NCBI RefSeq assembly: GCF_001702265.1
Contig: NZ_MAUE01000001.1
Coordinates: 111,780 to 174,015 of the forward strand
Direction: 5' to 3'
From: Pseudomonas aylmerensis
GTDB lineage: Bacteria; Pseudomonadota; Gammaproteobacteria; Pseudomonadales; Pseudomonadaceae
Length of the DNA stretch: 62,236 nucleotides
The notes under the pieces: model-generated
Seen by the model: only the letters and a program-made list of their open reading frames with translations
What the model was told of the DNA's origin: nothing
Databases searched by the model: none
Made by a program: the position numbers and the translations under genes
Shown here: one piece after another, positions 40,613 to 51,175 of the stretch
Position numbering within the stretch: position 1 is the stretch's first letter
Layout of the letters: each line of letters begins with the position of its first letter

Positions 40613-41197
40613 TTAGATCCCACTGACCAGTTGGGTGCGTGCAAACGCCTGCAACTGCGGATAGAACCGCCGGAAATCCTCACTCAGCGGCTCATACAGC
40701 ACCCGCAATTCCTGCATGGCCTGGCCCAGTTCCTCGGGTTGCGTCAGGCGCCGCGAGATCCCCCGCAAGACCTGCTCCATCACTGCAAACTCGCGGTACG
40801 ACCCCAACCAGTCATCCGCCGCCATGTACGGCGCAATCTGCGCCAGCCGCCCTGGCAACTGCGGCTCGGCGGCGAGCACGCGGTAGACCTGCGCGGTGAA
40901 GCGCTCCAGCGGTTGGTCGGCATACAGCGCCCAATCGCGCGCCAGGCAATGATCGAAGAACACATCAAGGACAATCCCCGCGTAGCGCCTGCGGGTCAGG
41001 CTGAAACGCGACAACGCCTCGCCGACCAGCGGGTGACTGTCGGTGAAGCGGTCGATGGACCGATGCAGCTGGATCGCCGCCTCGATTTGCGGGCTGAACT
41101 GGCCCTGCAGGCGGCCTTTGACGAAATCGCCATACAGGCTGCCCAGCAGTTGTGCAGGAAGTTGGCCGCCCAGGTGCAGATGTGCGAGATAATTCAT
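40613..41197 (-). CDS. acpH: Acyl-carrier-protein phosphodiesterase AcpH
   Basis: A 194-residue HD-type hydrolase. MNYLAHLHLGG, SLYGDFVKGRL, LHRSIDRFTDSHP and VLDVFFDHCLARDW are the AcpH metal-binding and core motifs. It removes 4'-phosphopantetheine from ACP. It shares a 154-bp divergent region with the ArsR gene, which holds the large inverted repeat at 41227-41300. Confidence 0.92.
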   Translation of the reverse strand: MNYLAHLHLGGQLPAQLLGSLYGDFVKGRLQGQFSPQIEAAIQLHRSIDRFTDSHPLVGEALSRFSLTRRRYAGIVLDVFFDHCLARDWALYADQPLERFTAQVYRVLAAEPQLPGRLAQIAPYMAADDWLGSYREFAVMEQVLRGISRRLTQPEELGQAMQELRVLYEPLSEDFRRFYPQLQAFARTQLVSGI

Positions 41198-41226
41198 GGC
41201 GCGCAGTCTAGCACTGCCGACAACGT

Positions 41227-41333
41227 ATCGTTATAACCCGATATACCGATTTAGCCTGGCCTCAGACCAAAATCATATTGGTATATCGGGATATAACGAT
41301 TTAAGGTTCGCCTCATCGCGATATAACGCTTTA
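41227..41333. promoter_or_regulatory. Large inverted repeat and repeated ATATAACG-type sites upstream of the ArsR gene
   Basis: A 21-bp arm at 41227-41247 (contains CGTTATAACCCGATATACC) is mirrored at 41280-41300 with one mismatch. A third related site, CGATATAACGCTTTA, lies at 41319-41333. As direct repeats, the CGATATANCG-NTTTA boxes start at 41239, 41289 and 41319, spacings of 50 and 30 bp. It is the likely autoregulatory operator of the ArsR protein encoded 19 bp downstream. Confidence 0.75.
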
Positions 41334-41351
41334 CGACACCGAGCACCTGCC

Positions 41352-41666
41352 ATGTCCATCGACCTCGACGAAATAATAAAAGCCCTGGCGCACCCAGTAC
41401 GACGAGACATCCTCACCTGGCTGAAAGACCCGAAAGTGCAGTTCCCCGAGCAACTGCACAACCACGAATACGGCATCTGCGCCGGGCAGATCGACCAGCG
41501 CTGCGGCTTGTCCCAGTCGACGGTGTCGGCCCACCTGGCGACCTTGCAACGGGCGGGACTGATCAGCAGCCAGAAGGCCGGGCAGTGGCACTTTTTCAAA
41601 CGCAATGAGGAAGTGATCCAAGCCTTCCTCACGGCGCTCATCACTGAACTCAGCGCACCGCTGTAA
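41352..41666 (+). CDS. ArsR-family transcriptional repressor
   Basis: A 104-residue winged-helix protein: IIKALAHPVRRDILTWLKDP at the start, recognition helix SQSTVSAHLATLQRAGL (about residues 58-74), wing KAGQWHFFKRNEE. Two Cys (ICAGQIDQRCG) precede the recognition helix and could sense thiols or metals, but the classical ELCVCDL metal site is absent. It is the first gene of ArsR-MFS-xenB, 13 bp before the transporter. Confidence 0.9.
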   Translation: MSIDLDEIIKALAHPVRRDILTWLKDPKVQFPEQLHNHEYGICAGQIDQRCGLSQSTVSAHLATLQRAGLISSQKAGQWHFFKRNEEVIQAFLTALITELSAPL

Positions 41667-41679
41667 CAAGGAAACGCAA

Positions 41680-42846
41680 ATGCCCCTCTCGCTACTCATA
41701 CTGGCCCTGAGCGCCTTCGCCATCGGCACCACCGAGTTCGTCATCATGGGCTTGCTGCCCGATGTGGCGGCGGACCTCGGCGTGTCGATTCCCGGCGCCG
41801 GCTGGCTGGTCACCGGCTACGCCCTGGGCGTGGCCATCGGCGCGCCGTTCATGGCGCTGGCCACCGCCAAGCTGCCCCGCAAGGCCGCCCTGGTAGCGTT
41901 GATGGGCATCTTCATTGTCGGCAACCTGCTGTGCGCCCTGGCCAGTGACTACAACGTGCTGATGTTTGCCCGAGTGGTCACCGCGCTGTGCCACGGTGCG
42001 TTCTTCGGGATCGGCTCGGTGGTTGCCGCCAACCTGGTACCGGCCAACAAACGCGCTTCGGCAGTCGCCTTGATGTTCACCGGCTTGACCCTGGCCAACG
42101 TGCTCGGCGTGCCGCTGGGTACGGCGCTGGGCCAGGCAGCCGGCTGGCGCTCGACCTTCTGGGCCGTGACGGTGATTGGCGTCGTTGCGCTGATCGGCCT
42201 GATCCGCTTCCTGCCGGCCAAGCGTGACGAAGAAAAACTCGACATGCGTGCCGAACTGGCCGCCCTCAAAGGCGCCGGCATCTGGCTGTCGCTGACCATG
42301 ACCGCGCTGTTCGCCGCGTCCATGTTCACCCTCTTCACCTACGTGGCGCCTCTGCTTGGCGACGTCACCGGCGTCTCCCCCAAAGGCGTGACCTGGACCC
42401 TGCTGCTGATCGGCCTGGGCCTCACCGTGGGCAACATCATCGGCGGCAAGCTGGCGGACAAACGCCTGGCGGCCACGCTGATCGGCGTGTTCATCAGCAT
42501 GGCGGTGGTCTCCACCGCGCTGACCTGGACCAGCATCGCCGTGATCCCGACTGAAATCACCCTGTTCCTGTGGGCCACCGCCTCGTTTGCCGCCGTCCCC
42601 GCGCTGCAGATCAACGTGGTGACCTTCGGCAAGGCCGCACCGAACCTGGTATCCACCTTGAACATCGGTGCCTTCAACATCGGCAACGCCCTGGGTGCCT
42701 GGGTCGGCGGTAGTGTCATTGCCCACGGTTTCGGCCTGACCAGCGTGCCCCTGGCAGCCGCCGCCCTGGCGATCCTCGCGCTGGTGGTGACCTTGATTAC
42801 TTTCCGTCAGAGCGGCGATGCCGACCTGGCCCCTGCGACCAACTGA
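41680..42846 (+). CDS. MFS transporter, DHA1 family (AraJ/YdhP-like)
   Basis: A 388-residue, 12-segment transporter. LSAFAIGTTEFVIMGLLPDVAADL at the start and the motif A region ATAKLPRKAALV are typical of the AraJ/YdhP/NepI efflux group. AACAAGGAAACGC before the ATG is a usable ribosome site. It is cotranscribed with the ArsR repressor upstream and with xenB 29 bp downstream, suggesting efflux of an electrophilic compound that the reductase also handles. Confidence 0.88.
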   Translation: MPLSLLILALSAFAIGTTEFVIMGLLPDVAADLGVSIPGAGWLVTGYALGVAIGAPFMALATAKLPRKAALVALMGIFIVGNLLCALASDYNVLMFARVVTALCHGAFFGIGSVVAANLVPANKRASAVALMFTGLTLANVLGVPLGTALGQAAGWRSTFWAVTVIGVVALIGLIRFLPAKRDEEKLDMRAELAALKGAGIWLSLTMTALFAASMFTLFTYVAPLLGDVTGVSPKGVTWTLLLIGLGLTVGNIIGGKLADKRLAATLIGVFISMAVVSTALTWTSIAVIPTEITLFLWATASFAAVPALQINVVTFGKAAPNLVSTLNIGAFNIGNALGAWVGGSVIAHGFGLTSVPLAAAALAILALVVTLITFRQSGDADLAPATN

Positions 42847-42875
42847 TCAACTTCAAAGAGAAAGGTGTTTTCCCC

Positions 42876-43931
42876 ATGACGACTATTTTCGATCCGATCA
42901 AACTGGGCGACCTGGAACTGGCGAACCGCATCATCATGGCGCCGCTGACCCGCTGCCGTGCCGATGCCGGCCGCGTACCCAACGCGCTGATGGCCGAGTA
43001 CTACGTGCAACGCGCCTCCGCCGGGCTGATCCTCAGCGAAGCCACCTCGGTGACGCCACTTGGCGTGGGCTACCCGGACACCCCGGGGATCTGGTCCAAC
43101 GACCAGGTGCGTGGCTGGGCCAACGTCACCAAGGCGGTGCACGGTGCCGGTGGCAAGATCTTCCTGCAGCTGTGGCACGTGGGCCGTATCTCCCACGAGT
43201 CGTACCTGAACGGCGAAACGCCGGTGGCTCCGAGCGCCATCCAGGCTAAAGGCCACGTCAGCCTGGTGCGCCCACTGGCGGACTACCCGACGCCACGTGC
43301 GCTGGAAACCGCTGAAATCGCCGACATCGTCGACGCCTACCGCACCGGCGCCGAAAACGCCAAGGCCGCCGGCTTCGATGGCGTGGAAATCCACGGCGCG
43401 AATGGCTACCTGCTCGACCAGTTCCTGCAGAGCAGCACCAACCAGCGTACCGACCTCTACGGCGGCTCCCTGGAAAACCGTGCACGCCTGCTGCTGGAAG
43501 TGACCGACGCAGCCATCGAAGTCTGGGGCGCCGGCCGTGTCGGTGTGCACCTGGCACCACGCGCCGATGCCCACGACATGGGTGACGACAACCTGGCAGA
43601 AACCTTCACCTACGTCGCCAGCGAGCTGGGCAAGCGCGGTATCGCGTTCATCTGCTCCCGCGAGAAAGAAGCCGGCGACAGCCTCGGTCCACAATTGAAA
43701 AAGGCCTTCGGCGGCGCGTACATCGCCAACGAGCGCTTTACCAAGGACAGCGCCAACGCCTGGCTGGCGGCGGGCAAGGCCGATGCGGTGGCCTTCGGCG
43801 TACCGTTCATTGCCAACCCGGACCTGCCAGCACGCCTGAAGGCCGAGGCGCCGCTCAATGAGCCACGCCCGGACACCTTCTACAGCAAGGGTCCGGTCGG
43901 CTACATCGACTACCCGACACTGGCCCTGTGA
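42876..43931 (+). CDS. xenB: Xenobiotic reductase XenB / N-ethylmaleimide reductase (Old Yellow Enzyme family)
   Basis: A 351-residue FMN barrel closely matching XenB of P. fluorescens I-C: FDPIKLGDLELANRIIMAPL, LQLWHVGRISHESYLNG, and the substrate-binding HGAN motif (EIHGANGYLLDQFLQS). It reduces activated alkenes, nitrate esters and nitroaromatics with NADPH. It is the third gene of the ArsR operon and is followed by a strong terminator. Confidence 0.94.
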   Translation: MTTIFDPIKLGDLELANRIIMAPLTRCRADAGRVPNALMAEYYVQRASAGLILSEATSVTPLGVGYPDTPGIWSNDQVRGWANVTKAVHGAGGKIFLQLWHVGRISHESYLNGETPVAPSAIQAKGHVSLVRPLADYPTPRALETAEIADIVDAYRTGAENAKAAGFDGVEIHGANGYLLDQFLQSSTNQRTDLYGGSLENRARLLLEVTDAAIEVWGAGRVGVHLAPRADAHDMGDDNLAETFTYVASELGKRGIAFICSREKEAGDSLGPQLKKAFGGAYIANERFTKDSANAWLAAGKADAVAFGVPFIANPDLPARLKAEAPLNEPRPDTFYSKGPVGYIDYPTLAL

Positions 43932-43950
43932 TGTAACTTGCTGAAACGAA

Positions 43951-43983
43951 AAAGCCCCGGCTCGCGAGAACCGGGGCTTTTTC
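43951..43983 (+). terminator. Rho-independent terminator after xenB
   Basis: A 9-bp perfect stem AAGCCCCGG / CCGGGGCTT with a 10-base loop, preceded by AAAA and followed by TTTT. It ends the ArsR-MFS-xenB unit. Confidence 0.93.
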
Positions 43984-44165
43984 TTGAGTGCGAAGAAACA
44001 TTCCTTCACAGCCTTGCAACAAAATCGCTACAAAATACTTAGGCGGCTACCTATCAACCGCCCGCCAGCCCGTATATAAAGTCACCCCACCGATCAGGCA
44101 AAAGGACGATTGACGGTCCTTGGGCTTTACTGTTGACACAACTGGATGCAATTACGCATTTTGTC

Positions 44166-44798
44166 TTAATTGCGCAGGCTGGGGCTCCAGCGCAGCATGT
44201 CCAGCCCGGCATCCACCCAGCGCTCGGCGTCCTGGTGCAGTTGGAAACTGTCGGGGACCAGCAGCCACTGGCCAATCAACCCGTTGATGTAGGCATGAAT
44301 GCACACTGCCCCTCGGGTAGTGTCGAGGTTTTCCGGAAGTTGCCCGCGATGGACCGCATTACGCAGTGTCAGGCCGATGCGCAGGTTGCATTCCAGGCTG
44401 TGGGTCTGGCGCTGACGGCGCATATCGCACATTTCATCGGTGAATTCGCACTTATGAAACAGGATCTCATTGATGCGCCGGGTTTTCGGGTCCAGGGCCA
44501 CTTGATGAAACAAATGAATCAACAGCTTGCGCATGCACCCGAGCGGGTCGAGTTCATCCTCGCTTTCGCTGGCGCGCGCCAATTCATCCAGCGGCTCATG
44601 CAGGGTGTCGAGCAGCGCCTGCAACAGATCGGATTTATTGCTGAAATGCCAATAGATGGCACCCCGCGTCACCCCGGCCAGCGCGGCGATGTCAGCCAGC
44701 GTGGTCCGCGCAACGCCGCGCTCATAGAAGGCTTGCTCGGCGGCGGCGAGAATCTGGCTGCGCGTTTCCTGAGCTTCCTCTTTGGTGCGACGAACCAT
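44166..44798 (-). CDS. emhR: TetR-family repressor of the RND efflux operon (EmhR/TtgR)
   Basis: A 210-residue TetR protein: [20 protein letters not shown], then the helix-turn-helix [26 protein letters not shown] (residues 32-57 region), with a ligand-binding helical body. It matches TtgR of P. putida, EmhR of P. fluorescens and relatives, which release DNA on binding flavonoids, antibiotics or aromatics. It is divergent from the pump operon, with the conserved operator between. Confidence 0.93.
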   Translation of the reverse strand: MVRRTKEEAQETRSQILAAAEQAFYERGVARTTLADIAALAGVTRGAIYWHFSNKSDLLQALLDTLHEPLDELARASESEDELDPLGCMRKLLIHLFHQVALDPKTRRINEILFHKCEFTDEMCDMRRQRQTHSLECNLRIGLTLRNAVHRGQLPENLDTTRGAVCIHAYINGLIGQWLLVPDSFQLHQDAERWVDAGLDMLRWSPSLRN

Positions 44799-44965
44799 GG
44801 CAGTAAAACCTCAATCAGGACACTTGGGACTATCGGTAACGCACGATCAATAGGCGGTAACGATCATCTGAATAATTGTGGGACGACACCGTCATGGGCG
44901 CCGAACGTACTAAAATCGAGGCTTTGGGCGGTGCTTTGTCAACATTCCGCGAAGCCTGTCAAGAG

Positions 44966-44995
44966 TTTACAAACAACCATGAACGTAAGTATATT
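44966..44995. promoter_or_regulatory. TtgR/EmhR-type operator in the divergent promoter region
   Basis: TTTACAAACAACCATGAACG followed by TAAGTATATT is nearly identical to the P. putida ttgR-ttgA operator as I recall it (ACAAACAACCATGAATGTAA core). Its ends form an imperfect TTTACA / TGTAA(G) palindrome. It lies about 170 bp from the repressor start and 90 bp from the first pump gene, covering both promoters. Confidence 0.85.
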
Positions 44996-45084
44996 GCGTA
45001 GCAAGCTACTTATCTACTCACAGCTTGTTTTTTACCCTTCCACACTTCTTGTGCGCACTCTGCGCGCCTGACCCGAGGATCTTC

Positions 45085-46242
45085 ATGCAACTTAAGCCAG
45101 CTGTTACCGCTCTGGTCACTGCCGTCGCCCTGGCATCGCTGCTCAGCGGATGTAAAAAGGAAGAAGCGGCTCCGCCCGCTCAAACCCCTCAGGTCGGCGT
45201 GGTCACCCTTCAACCGCAAGCCTATACCCTGACCTCCGAACTGCCGGGCCGCACCACTGCCTACCGCATCGCGGAAGTTCGCCCACAGGTCAACGGGATC
45301 ATTCTCAAGCGCCTGTTCAAGGAAGGCGCGGATGTGAAAGAAGGCCAGCAGCTTTATCAGATCGACCCGTCGGTCTATGAAGCCACGCTGAAAAGCGCAC
45401 AAGCCAGCCTGACCCAGACCAAGTCCATCACCGACCGCTACAAGCAGTTGGTCGATGAGCAAGCCGTCAGCCGCCAGGAATACGACACCGCCGTCGCCAA
45501 CCGCATGACTGCCGAAGCAAACGTTCAAACCGCCCAGATCAACGTGCGCTACACCAAAGTGTTCGCGCCGATCTCCGGGCGTATCGGGCGTTCTTCGGTG
45601 ACCGAAGGCGCGCTGGTCAGCAACGGCCAGGCCGATGCCATGGCCGTGATCCAGCAACTGGACCCGATCTACGTCGACGTCACGCAGTCTTCGGCTGAAA
45701 TGCTGAAACTGCGCCGCGACCTGGAAAGCGGCCAGCTGGAGAAAGCCGGCGCCAATGCCGCCAAGGTCAAGCTGACCCTGGAAGACGGCAGCGACTACGG
45801 CCTGGACGGCAAGCTGGAGTTCTCCGAAGTGTCGGTTGACCAGACCACCGGTTCCGTGACCCTGCGCGCCGTGTTCCCCAACCCTGACCACACCCTGTTG
45901 CCTGGCATGTTCGTCCACGCCCAGTTGCAGGCCGGTGTGAACAGCAAGGCCATCCTGGCCCCGCAGCAAGGCGTGACCCGCGACATCAAGGGCATCCCGA
46001 CCGCGCTGGTGGTGAACAAGGACAACAAGGTCGAGCAGCGCCAGTTGGTGGCCAACCGTACTGCCGGCGCCTACTGGCTGGTGGAAAAAGGCTTGAACGC
46101 CGGTGACCGCGTGATCACCGAAGGCCTGCAATTCATCAAGCCGGGCATCGAAGTCAAGGTCAAGGACGCGGACAACGCCAAGCCCGCAGGTTCCGCTGCT
46201 GCTCCTGCTGCTCCTGCTGCCGCTGCTGGCCAGGGGGAGTAA
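45085..46242 (+). CDS. emhA: RND efflux membrane-fusion protein (EmhA/TtgA/MexA)
   Basis: A 385-residue periplasmic adaptor lipoprotein: signal and lipobox LASLLSGCKK, lipoyl half-motifs around GRTTAYRIAEVRPQVNGIIL and TKVFAPISGRIGRSSVTEG, helical hairpin between. An Ala/Pro-rich C-terminus ends in GQGE. It joins the inner-membrane pump to the outer-membrane channel. The ATG at 45085 opens the lipoprotein signal. RndB follows after 3 bases. Confidence 0.94.
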   Translation: MQLKPAVTALVTAVALASLLSGCKKEEAAPPAQTPQVGVVTLQPQAYTLTSELPGRTTAYRIAEVRPQVNGIILKRLFKEGADVKEGQQLYQIDPSVYEATLKSAQASLTQTKSITDRYKQLVDEQAVSRQEYDTAVANRMTAEANVQTAQINVRYTKVFAPISGRIGRSSVTEGALVSNGQADAMAVIQQLDPIYVDVTQSSAEMLKLRRDLESGQLEKAGANAAKVKLTLEDGSDYGLDGKLEFSEVSVDQTTGSVTLRAVFPNPDHTLLPGMFVHAQLQAGVNSKAILAPQQGVTRDIKGIPTALVVNKDNKVEQRQLVANRTAGAYWLVEKGLNAGDRVITEGLQFIKPGIEVKVKDADNAKPAGSAAAPAAPAAAAGQGE

Positions 46243-46245
46243 CCC

Positions 46246-49200
46246 ATGTCGAAATTTTTTATCGACCGTCCCATTTTCGCCTGGGTAATTGCCCTGGTGA
46301 TCATGTTGGTCGGGGCACTGTCGATCCTGAAGTTGCCCATCAACCAATACCCGGCCATTGCGCCAACCGCCATTGATATCCAGGTGACCTACCCAGGTGC
46401 GTCTGCACAAACCGTGCAGGACACCGTGGTACAGGTGATCGAGCAACAGCTCAACGGTATCGACAACCTGCGTTATGTCGCCTCGGACAGTAACTCCGAC
46501 GGCAGCATGACCATCACCGCGACGTTCAACCAGGGTACCAACCCGGACATCGCCCAGGTCCAGGTGCAGAACAAGCTGAACCTGGCGACCCCACTGCTGC
46601 CGCAAGAAGTGCAGCAGCAGGGTATCCGCGTGACCAAGTCGGTGAAGAACTTCCTGATGGTGATCGGTCTGGTGTCGGAAGACGGCAGCATGACCAAGGA
46701 CGACCTCTCCAACTACATCGTGTCCAACATCCAGGACCCGATCTCGCGTACCGCGGGTGTAGGTGACTTCCAGGTGTTCGGTTCGCAGTACGCCATGCGT
46801 ATCTGGCTCGACCCGGCCAAGCTGAACAACTACCAGCTGACGCCGGTGGATGTGAGCAACGCGATCCAGGCGCAGAACGTCCAGGTGGCCACCGGCCAAC
46901 TCGGCGGCCTGCCTGCCCTGCCCGGCACCCAACTGAACGCCACCATCATCGGCAAGACGCGCCTGCAAAGCGCCGAAGAGTTCGCCAAGATCCTGATGAA
47001 AGTGAATGCCGACGGCTCGCAGGTGCGCCTGGGTGACGTCGCGCGTATCGAACTGGGCGGCCAGAACTACAGCATCAGTGCACAGTTCAACGGCAAGCCG
47101 GCTTCCGGCATGGCGATCAAGCTGGCTGCCGGTGCGAACGCCCTGGACACCGCCAAGGCCATCCGCGCCACCGTGGCGTCCCTGGAGCCGTTCTTCCCGC
47201 CTGGCATGAAGGCGGTGGTGCCGTATGACACCACCCCGGTCGTGACCGAATCGATTTCCGGTGTTGTACACACCCTGGTCGAAGCGATCGTGCTGGTGTT
47301 CCTGGTGATGTTCCTGTTCCTGCAGAACTTCCGCGCCACCATCATCACCACCATGACCGTACCGGTGGTATTGCTGGGTACTTTCGGGATCCTCGCAGCG
47401 TTCGGTTTCACCATCAACACCCTGACCATGTTCGGCATGATCCTGGCCATCGGCTTGCTGGTGGACGATGCGATCGTGGTGGTGGAAAACGTCGAGCGGG
47501 TCATGGCCGAGGAGCACTTGTCGCCGAAAGAAGCGACGGTCAAATCCATGAGCCAGATCCAGGGCGCCCTCGTGGGTATTGCCCTGGTACTGTCGGCGGT
47601 ACTGTTGCCGATGGCGTTCTTCGGTGGTTCCACCGGTGTGATCTACAAACAGTTCTCCATCACCATTGTTTCGGCGATGGCGCTGTCGGTACTGGTTGCC
47701 TTGATCTTCACTCCGGCCTTGTGCGCCACCATGCTCAAGCCGATCGACCCTGAAAAGCATGGCCAACCCAAGCGCGGTTTCTTTGGCTGGTTCAACCGCA
47801 CCTTCGACCGTGGCGTACTGAGCTACGAGCGCGGCGTGGGCAACATGATCAAGCACAAGTTTCCAGCGTTCCTGGTCTACGTGCTGATCCTGGCCGGCAT
47901 GATCTGGATGTTCACCCGTATTCCAAGCGCGTTCCTGCCTGAGGAAGACCAGGGTGTGATCTTTGCCCAGGTGCAGACACCGGTCGGTTCTTCGGCTGAA
48001 CGTACGCAAAAAGTCATCGACGACATGCGCGCCTTCCTGCTGAACGACAAGGAAGGCGAGCCGGGCGAAGGCAAGGCCGTGAAGTCGGTGTTTACCGTGA
48101 ACGGCTTCAACTTCGCCGGTCGTGGCCAGAGCTCGGGCCTCGCGTTTGTGATGCTCAAGCCGTGGGATGAGCGTGACTCGTCGATGTCGGTATTCGAGGT
48201 GGCCAAGCGTGCGCAGGGTTACTTCTTCGGGGCCTTCAAGGACGCCATGGTATTTGCCATCGTGCCGCCTTCGGTACTGGAGCTGGGTAACGCCACCGGT
48301 TTCGACGTGTTCCTGCAAGACCAGGGTGGCGTCGGCCACGAGAAGCTGATGGCGGCACGCAACCAGTTCCTCGGTGCAGCGGCGCAAAGCAAGATCCTCG
48401 CAGGTGTGCGTCCCAACGGCGTGAACGATGAGCCGCAGTACGAGCTCACCGTCGACGACGAGAAGGCCAGCGCCCAGGGCATCAGCCTGGCGGATATCCA
48501 GCAGACCCTGGCGATTGCCCTGGGTGGTAGCTACATCAACGACTTCATCGACCGTGGTCGTGTGAAGAAGGTGTACGTGCAGGGTGACGCGGCCAGCCGG
48601 ATGTCTCCGGAAGACCTGAACAAGTGGTTCGTGCGCAGCAGCTCCGGGAAGATGGTGCCGCTGTCGGCCATCTCGTCGGGCCAGTGGATCTTCGGTTCGC
48701 CGAAACTCTCGCGCTATAACGGTGTAGCGGCGATGGAAATCCTCGGTACCCCGGCACCTGGCTACAGTACCGGTGATGCGATGGCGGAAGTCGAGCGTAT
48801 CGCCAAGGACCTGCCAGCCGGCGTCGGCTATGCATGGACCGGCCTGTCGTATGAAGAGCGCCTCTCCGGCTCCCAGGCGCCTGCGCTGTACGCGCTGTCG
48901 CTGCTGGTGGTGTTCCTGTGCCTCGCGGCACTGTACGAAAGCTGGTCGATCCCGATCGCGGTGATCCTGGTAGTGCCACTGGGTGTGATCGGTGCATTGA
49001 TCGCCACCAGCCTGCGCGGCCTGTCCAACGACGTGTTCTTCCAGGTGGGCCTGTTGGTCACAGTGGGCCTGGCGGCGAAGAACGCCATCCTGATCGTGGA
49101 GTTCGCCAAAGAGCTCCACGAACAAGGCAAGGGCATCGTCGAAGCGGCCATCGAGGCGTCCCGCATGCGTCTGCGTCCGATCATCATGACGTCCATGGCG

Positions 49201-49407
49201 TTCATGCTCGGCGTATTGCCACTGGCGATCTCCACCGGCGCCGGCTCGGGCAGCCAGCACGCCATCGGTACCGGCGTAATTGGCGGTATGATCACCGCCA
49301 CCGTCCTGGCGATCTTCTGGGTGCCACTGTTCTTTGCAACCGTGTCGGCCGTTGGCGAGCGTAAAAAGACCGACACTACTGAAACTCCTAAAGAGGCTGG
49401 CCAATGA
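46246..49407 (+). CDS. emhB: RND multidrug efflux pump, inner-membrane transporter (EmhB/TtgB/MexB)
   Basis: A 1053-residue HAE1-family proton antiporter. Begins [21 protein letters not shown]. The proton-relay Asp pair is in [20 protein letters not shown] (near residue 407); large periplasmic loops (46340-47260 and 47930-48880) form the drug-binding pockets. Full length, no frameshift. It exports antibiotics, solvents and aromatic hydrocarbons. It overlaps the channel gene by four bases (ATGA at 49404-49407). Confidence 0.95.
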   Translation: MSKFFIDRPIFAWVIALVIMLVGALSILKLPINQYPAIAPTAIDIQVTYPGASAQTVQDTVVQVIEQQLNGIDNLRYVASDSNSDGSMTITATFNQGTNPDIAQVQVQNKLNLATPLLPQEVQQQGIRVTKSVKNFLMVIGLVSEDGSMTKDDLSNYIVSNIQDPISRTAGVGDFQVFGSQYAMRIWLDPAKLNNYQLTPVDVSNAIQAQNVQVATGQLGGLPALPGTQLNATIIGKTRLQSAEEFAKILMKVNADGSQVRLGDVARIELGGQNYSISAQFNGKPASGMAIKLAAGANALDTAKAIRATVASLEPFFPPGMKAVVPYDTTPVVTESISGVVHTLVEAIVLVFLVMFLFLQNFRATIITTMTVPVVLLGTFGILAAFGFTINTLTMFGMILAIGLLVDDAIVVVENVERVMAEEHLSPKEATVKSMSQIQGALVGIALVLSAVLLPMAFFGGSTGVIYKQFSITIVSAMALSVLVALIFTPALCATMLKPIDPEKHGQPKRGFFGWFNRTFDRGVLSYERGVGNMIKHKFPAFLVYVLILAGMIWMFTRIPSAFLPEEDQGVIFAQVQTPVGSSAERTQKVIDDMRAFLLNDKEGEPGEGKAVKSVFTVNGFNFAGRGQSSGLAFVMLKPWDERDSSMSVFEVAKRAQGYFFGAFKDAMVFAIVPPSVLELGNATGFDVFLQDQGGVGHEKLMAARNQFLGAAAQSKILAGVRPNGVNDEPQYELTVDDEKASAQGISLADIQQTLAIALGGSYINDFIDRGRVKKVYVQGDAASRMSPEDLNKWFVRSSSGKMVPLSAISSGQWIFGSPKLSRYNGVAAMEILGTPAPGYSTGDAMAEVERIAKDLPAGVGYAWTGLSYEERLSGSQAPALYALSLLVVFLCLAALYESWSIPIAVILVVPLGVIGALIATSLRGLSNDVFFQVGLLVTVGLAAKNAILIVEFAKELHEQGKGIVEAAIEASRMRLRPIIMTSMAFMLGVLPLAISTGAGSGSQHAIGTGVIGGMITATVLAIFWVPLFFATVSAVGERKKTDTTETPKEAGQ

Positions 49408-50861
49408 GCAAGTCGCTACTTTCCCTAGCCGTCACGGCATTCGTGCTCAGTGGCTGCTCGTTGATACCTGACTACCAGCGCCCCGACGCGCCGGTAGCAG
49501 CGCAATACCCGCAGGGGCCGGCGTATTCGTCGGCCCAGGCGCCGGGCCAGGCCGCTGCCGAGCAGGGCTGGAAGCAGTTTTTCCATGACCCTGCCCTGCA
49601 ACAGCTGATCCAGACCGCGCTGGTGAACAACCGTGACCTGCGCGTTGCGGCCTTGAACATCGACGCCTACGCCGCGCAGTACCAGATCCAGCGTGCCGAC
49701 CTGTTCCCGGCCATCTCGGCCACGGGCAGCGGCAGCCGTTCGCGTACCCCGGCCAAGTTGTCGCAGACCGGCGAAGCCGGGATCACCAGCCAATACTCGG
49801 CCGGCCTCGGGATCAGCTCGTATGAGCTGGACCTGTTCGGTCGTGTGCGCAGCCTGAGTGAAGAAGCACTGCAGAAGTACTTCGCCACTGAAGAAGCACG
49901 GCGCAGCACCCAGATCAGCCTGGTGGCCAGCGTGGCCAACGCCTACCTGACCTGGCAGGCCGACAAGGAACTGCTCAAGCTGACCCAGGACACCCTCGGC
50001 GCGTTCGAGCAGAGCTACAAGCTGACCTCGCGCAGCAACGAAGTCGGCGTGGCCTCGGCCCTCGACCTCAGCCAGGCGCGCACCTCGGTGGAAAACGCCC
50101 GTGTGCAACTGGCGCGCTACACCCGCCAGGTGGCCCAGGACGAAAACAGCCTGACCCTGCTGCTGGGCACCGGCTTGCCGGCAAACATCACCAGCAAGCC
50201 GCTGTCGGATGACCTGCTCAGCGAAGTGCCGGCCGGGTTGCCATCGGACCTGCTGCAACGTCGTCCCGACATTGTGCAGGCCGAGTACAATCTCAAGGCG
50301 GCCAACGCCAATATCGGCGCAGCCCGCGCGGCGTTCTTCCCGAGCATCAGCCTGACCGCGAGTGCCGGCACTGCCAGCCCGACCCTGGGCGGCCTGTTCA
50401 AAGGCGGCTCGGGGACCTGGTCGTTTGCCCCGCAGATCAACATCCCGATCTTCAACGCCGGTAGCCTGCGCGCAAGCCTGGACTACTCGAAGATCCAGAA
50501 AGAGATCAACGTGGCCAACTACGAGAAGGCGATCCAGACCGGCTTCCAGGAAGTTTCCGACGGCCTCGCCGCGCGTGAAACCTACAAGCAGCAGCTGGAT
50601 GCCCAGCGTGGCTTCGTCGCCGCCAACCAGGATTACTACCGCCTGGCCGAGCGTCGCTACCGCATCGGTGTCGACAGCAACCTGACCTTCCTCGACGCCC
50701 AGCGCCAACTGTTCAGTGCCCAGCAATCGCTGATCACCGACCGCCTGGCGCAGCTGAACAGCGAGGTCAACCTGTACAAGGCCCTCGGCGGTGGCTGGAA
50801 CGAGCAGACCGCGAAGAACGAGCCGTTGAAAGAACAAGCACCGCCACTGAAGTTGTTCTGA
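49404..50861 (+). CDS. emhC: Outer-membrane efflux channel (EmhC/TtgC/OprM)
   Basis: A 485-residue OMF lipoprotein: lipobox [15 protein letters not shown], two TolC-type repeats ([39 protein letters not shown]), and the conserved [19 protein letters not shown]. It forms the trimeric exit duct of the pump. Cotranslated with emhB by a 4-base overlap; the operon ends at the terminator 50878-50910. Confidence 0.95.
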   Translation: MSKSLLSLAVTAFVLSGCSLIPDYQRPDAPVAAQYPQGPAYSSAQAPGQAAAEQGWKQFFHDPALQQLIQTALVNNRDLRVAALNIDAYAAQYQIQRADLFPAISATGSGSRSRTPAKLSQTGEAGITSQYSAGLGISSYELDLFGRVRSLSEEALQKYFATEEARRSTQISLVASVANAYLTWQADKELLKLTQDTLGAFEQSYKLTSRSNEVGVASALDLSQARTSVENARVQLARYTRQVAQDENSLTLLLGTGLPANITSKPLSDDLLSEVPAGLPSDLLQRRPDIVQAEYNLKAANANIGAARAAFFPSISLTASAGTASPTLGGLFKGGSGTWSFAPQINIPIFNAGSLRASLDYSKIQKEINVANYEKAIQTGFQEVSDGLAARETYKQQLDAQRGFVAANQDYYRLAERRYRIGVDSNLTFLDAQRQLFSAQQSLITDRLAQLNSEVNLYKALGGGWNEQTAKNEPLKEQAPPLKLF

Positions 50862-50877
50862 CAGTGCGGCTGTAGAT

Positions 50878-50910
50878 AAAACCGCTTCCCTTACCGGAAG
50901 CGGTTTTTTT
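50878..50910 (+). terminator. Rho-independent terminator after the efflux operon
   Basis: A 9-bp perfect stem ACCGCTTCC / GGAAGCGGT (50881-50889, 50896-50904) with a 6-base loop and seven T at the end. Confidence 0.94.
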
Positions 50911-50941
50911 ATGCCTGTTCACTCCCCGACGGTGCTTTTCT

Positions 50942-51026
50942 GTGGGAGCTGGCTTGCCTGCGATTGCATCGAATGGGTGTCACTGATGTACCGAGGTGCC
51001 TGCATCGCAGGCAAGCCAGCTCCCAC
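50942..51026. repeat. REP-like inverted pair, nearly perfect
   Basis: The left arm begins GTGGGAGCTGGCTTGCCTGC (50942) and the right arm ends GCAGGCAAGCCAGCTCCCAC (51026). The arms are complementary over more than 22 bases with a 35-base loop. It lies between the efflux terminator and hscC; no gene is visible in the remaining 150 bp before hscC. Confidence 0.88.
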
Positions 51027-51175
51027 AGAAAAGCCGCGTGTTTTTTGCTCGGTTGCCCATCTCGCTTCAACCCCACCGATCCGCCTATCCCCGGTCGTGC
51101 ACCTTGCGCTCCCTTCAACCTTTCAGGGTAAAATCTGTCACAGATTCTTACAGACCACAGAGGGAGCTTGTCGTA

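Noticed and set aside
45010..49404. Antisense open frame of 1464 codons opposite the RND pump genes
   Set aside because: It is the mirror of emhA/emhB in high-GC DNA. Composition is His/Gln/Arg-heavy and no domain is recognisable; the sense genes are unambiguous.
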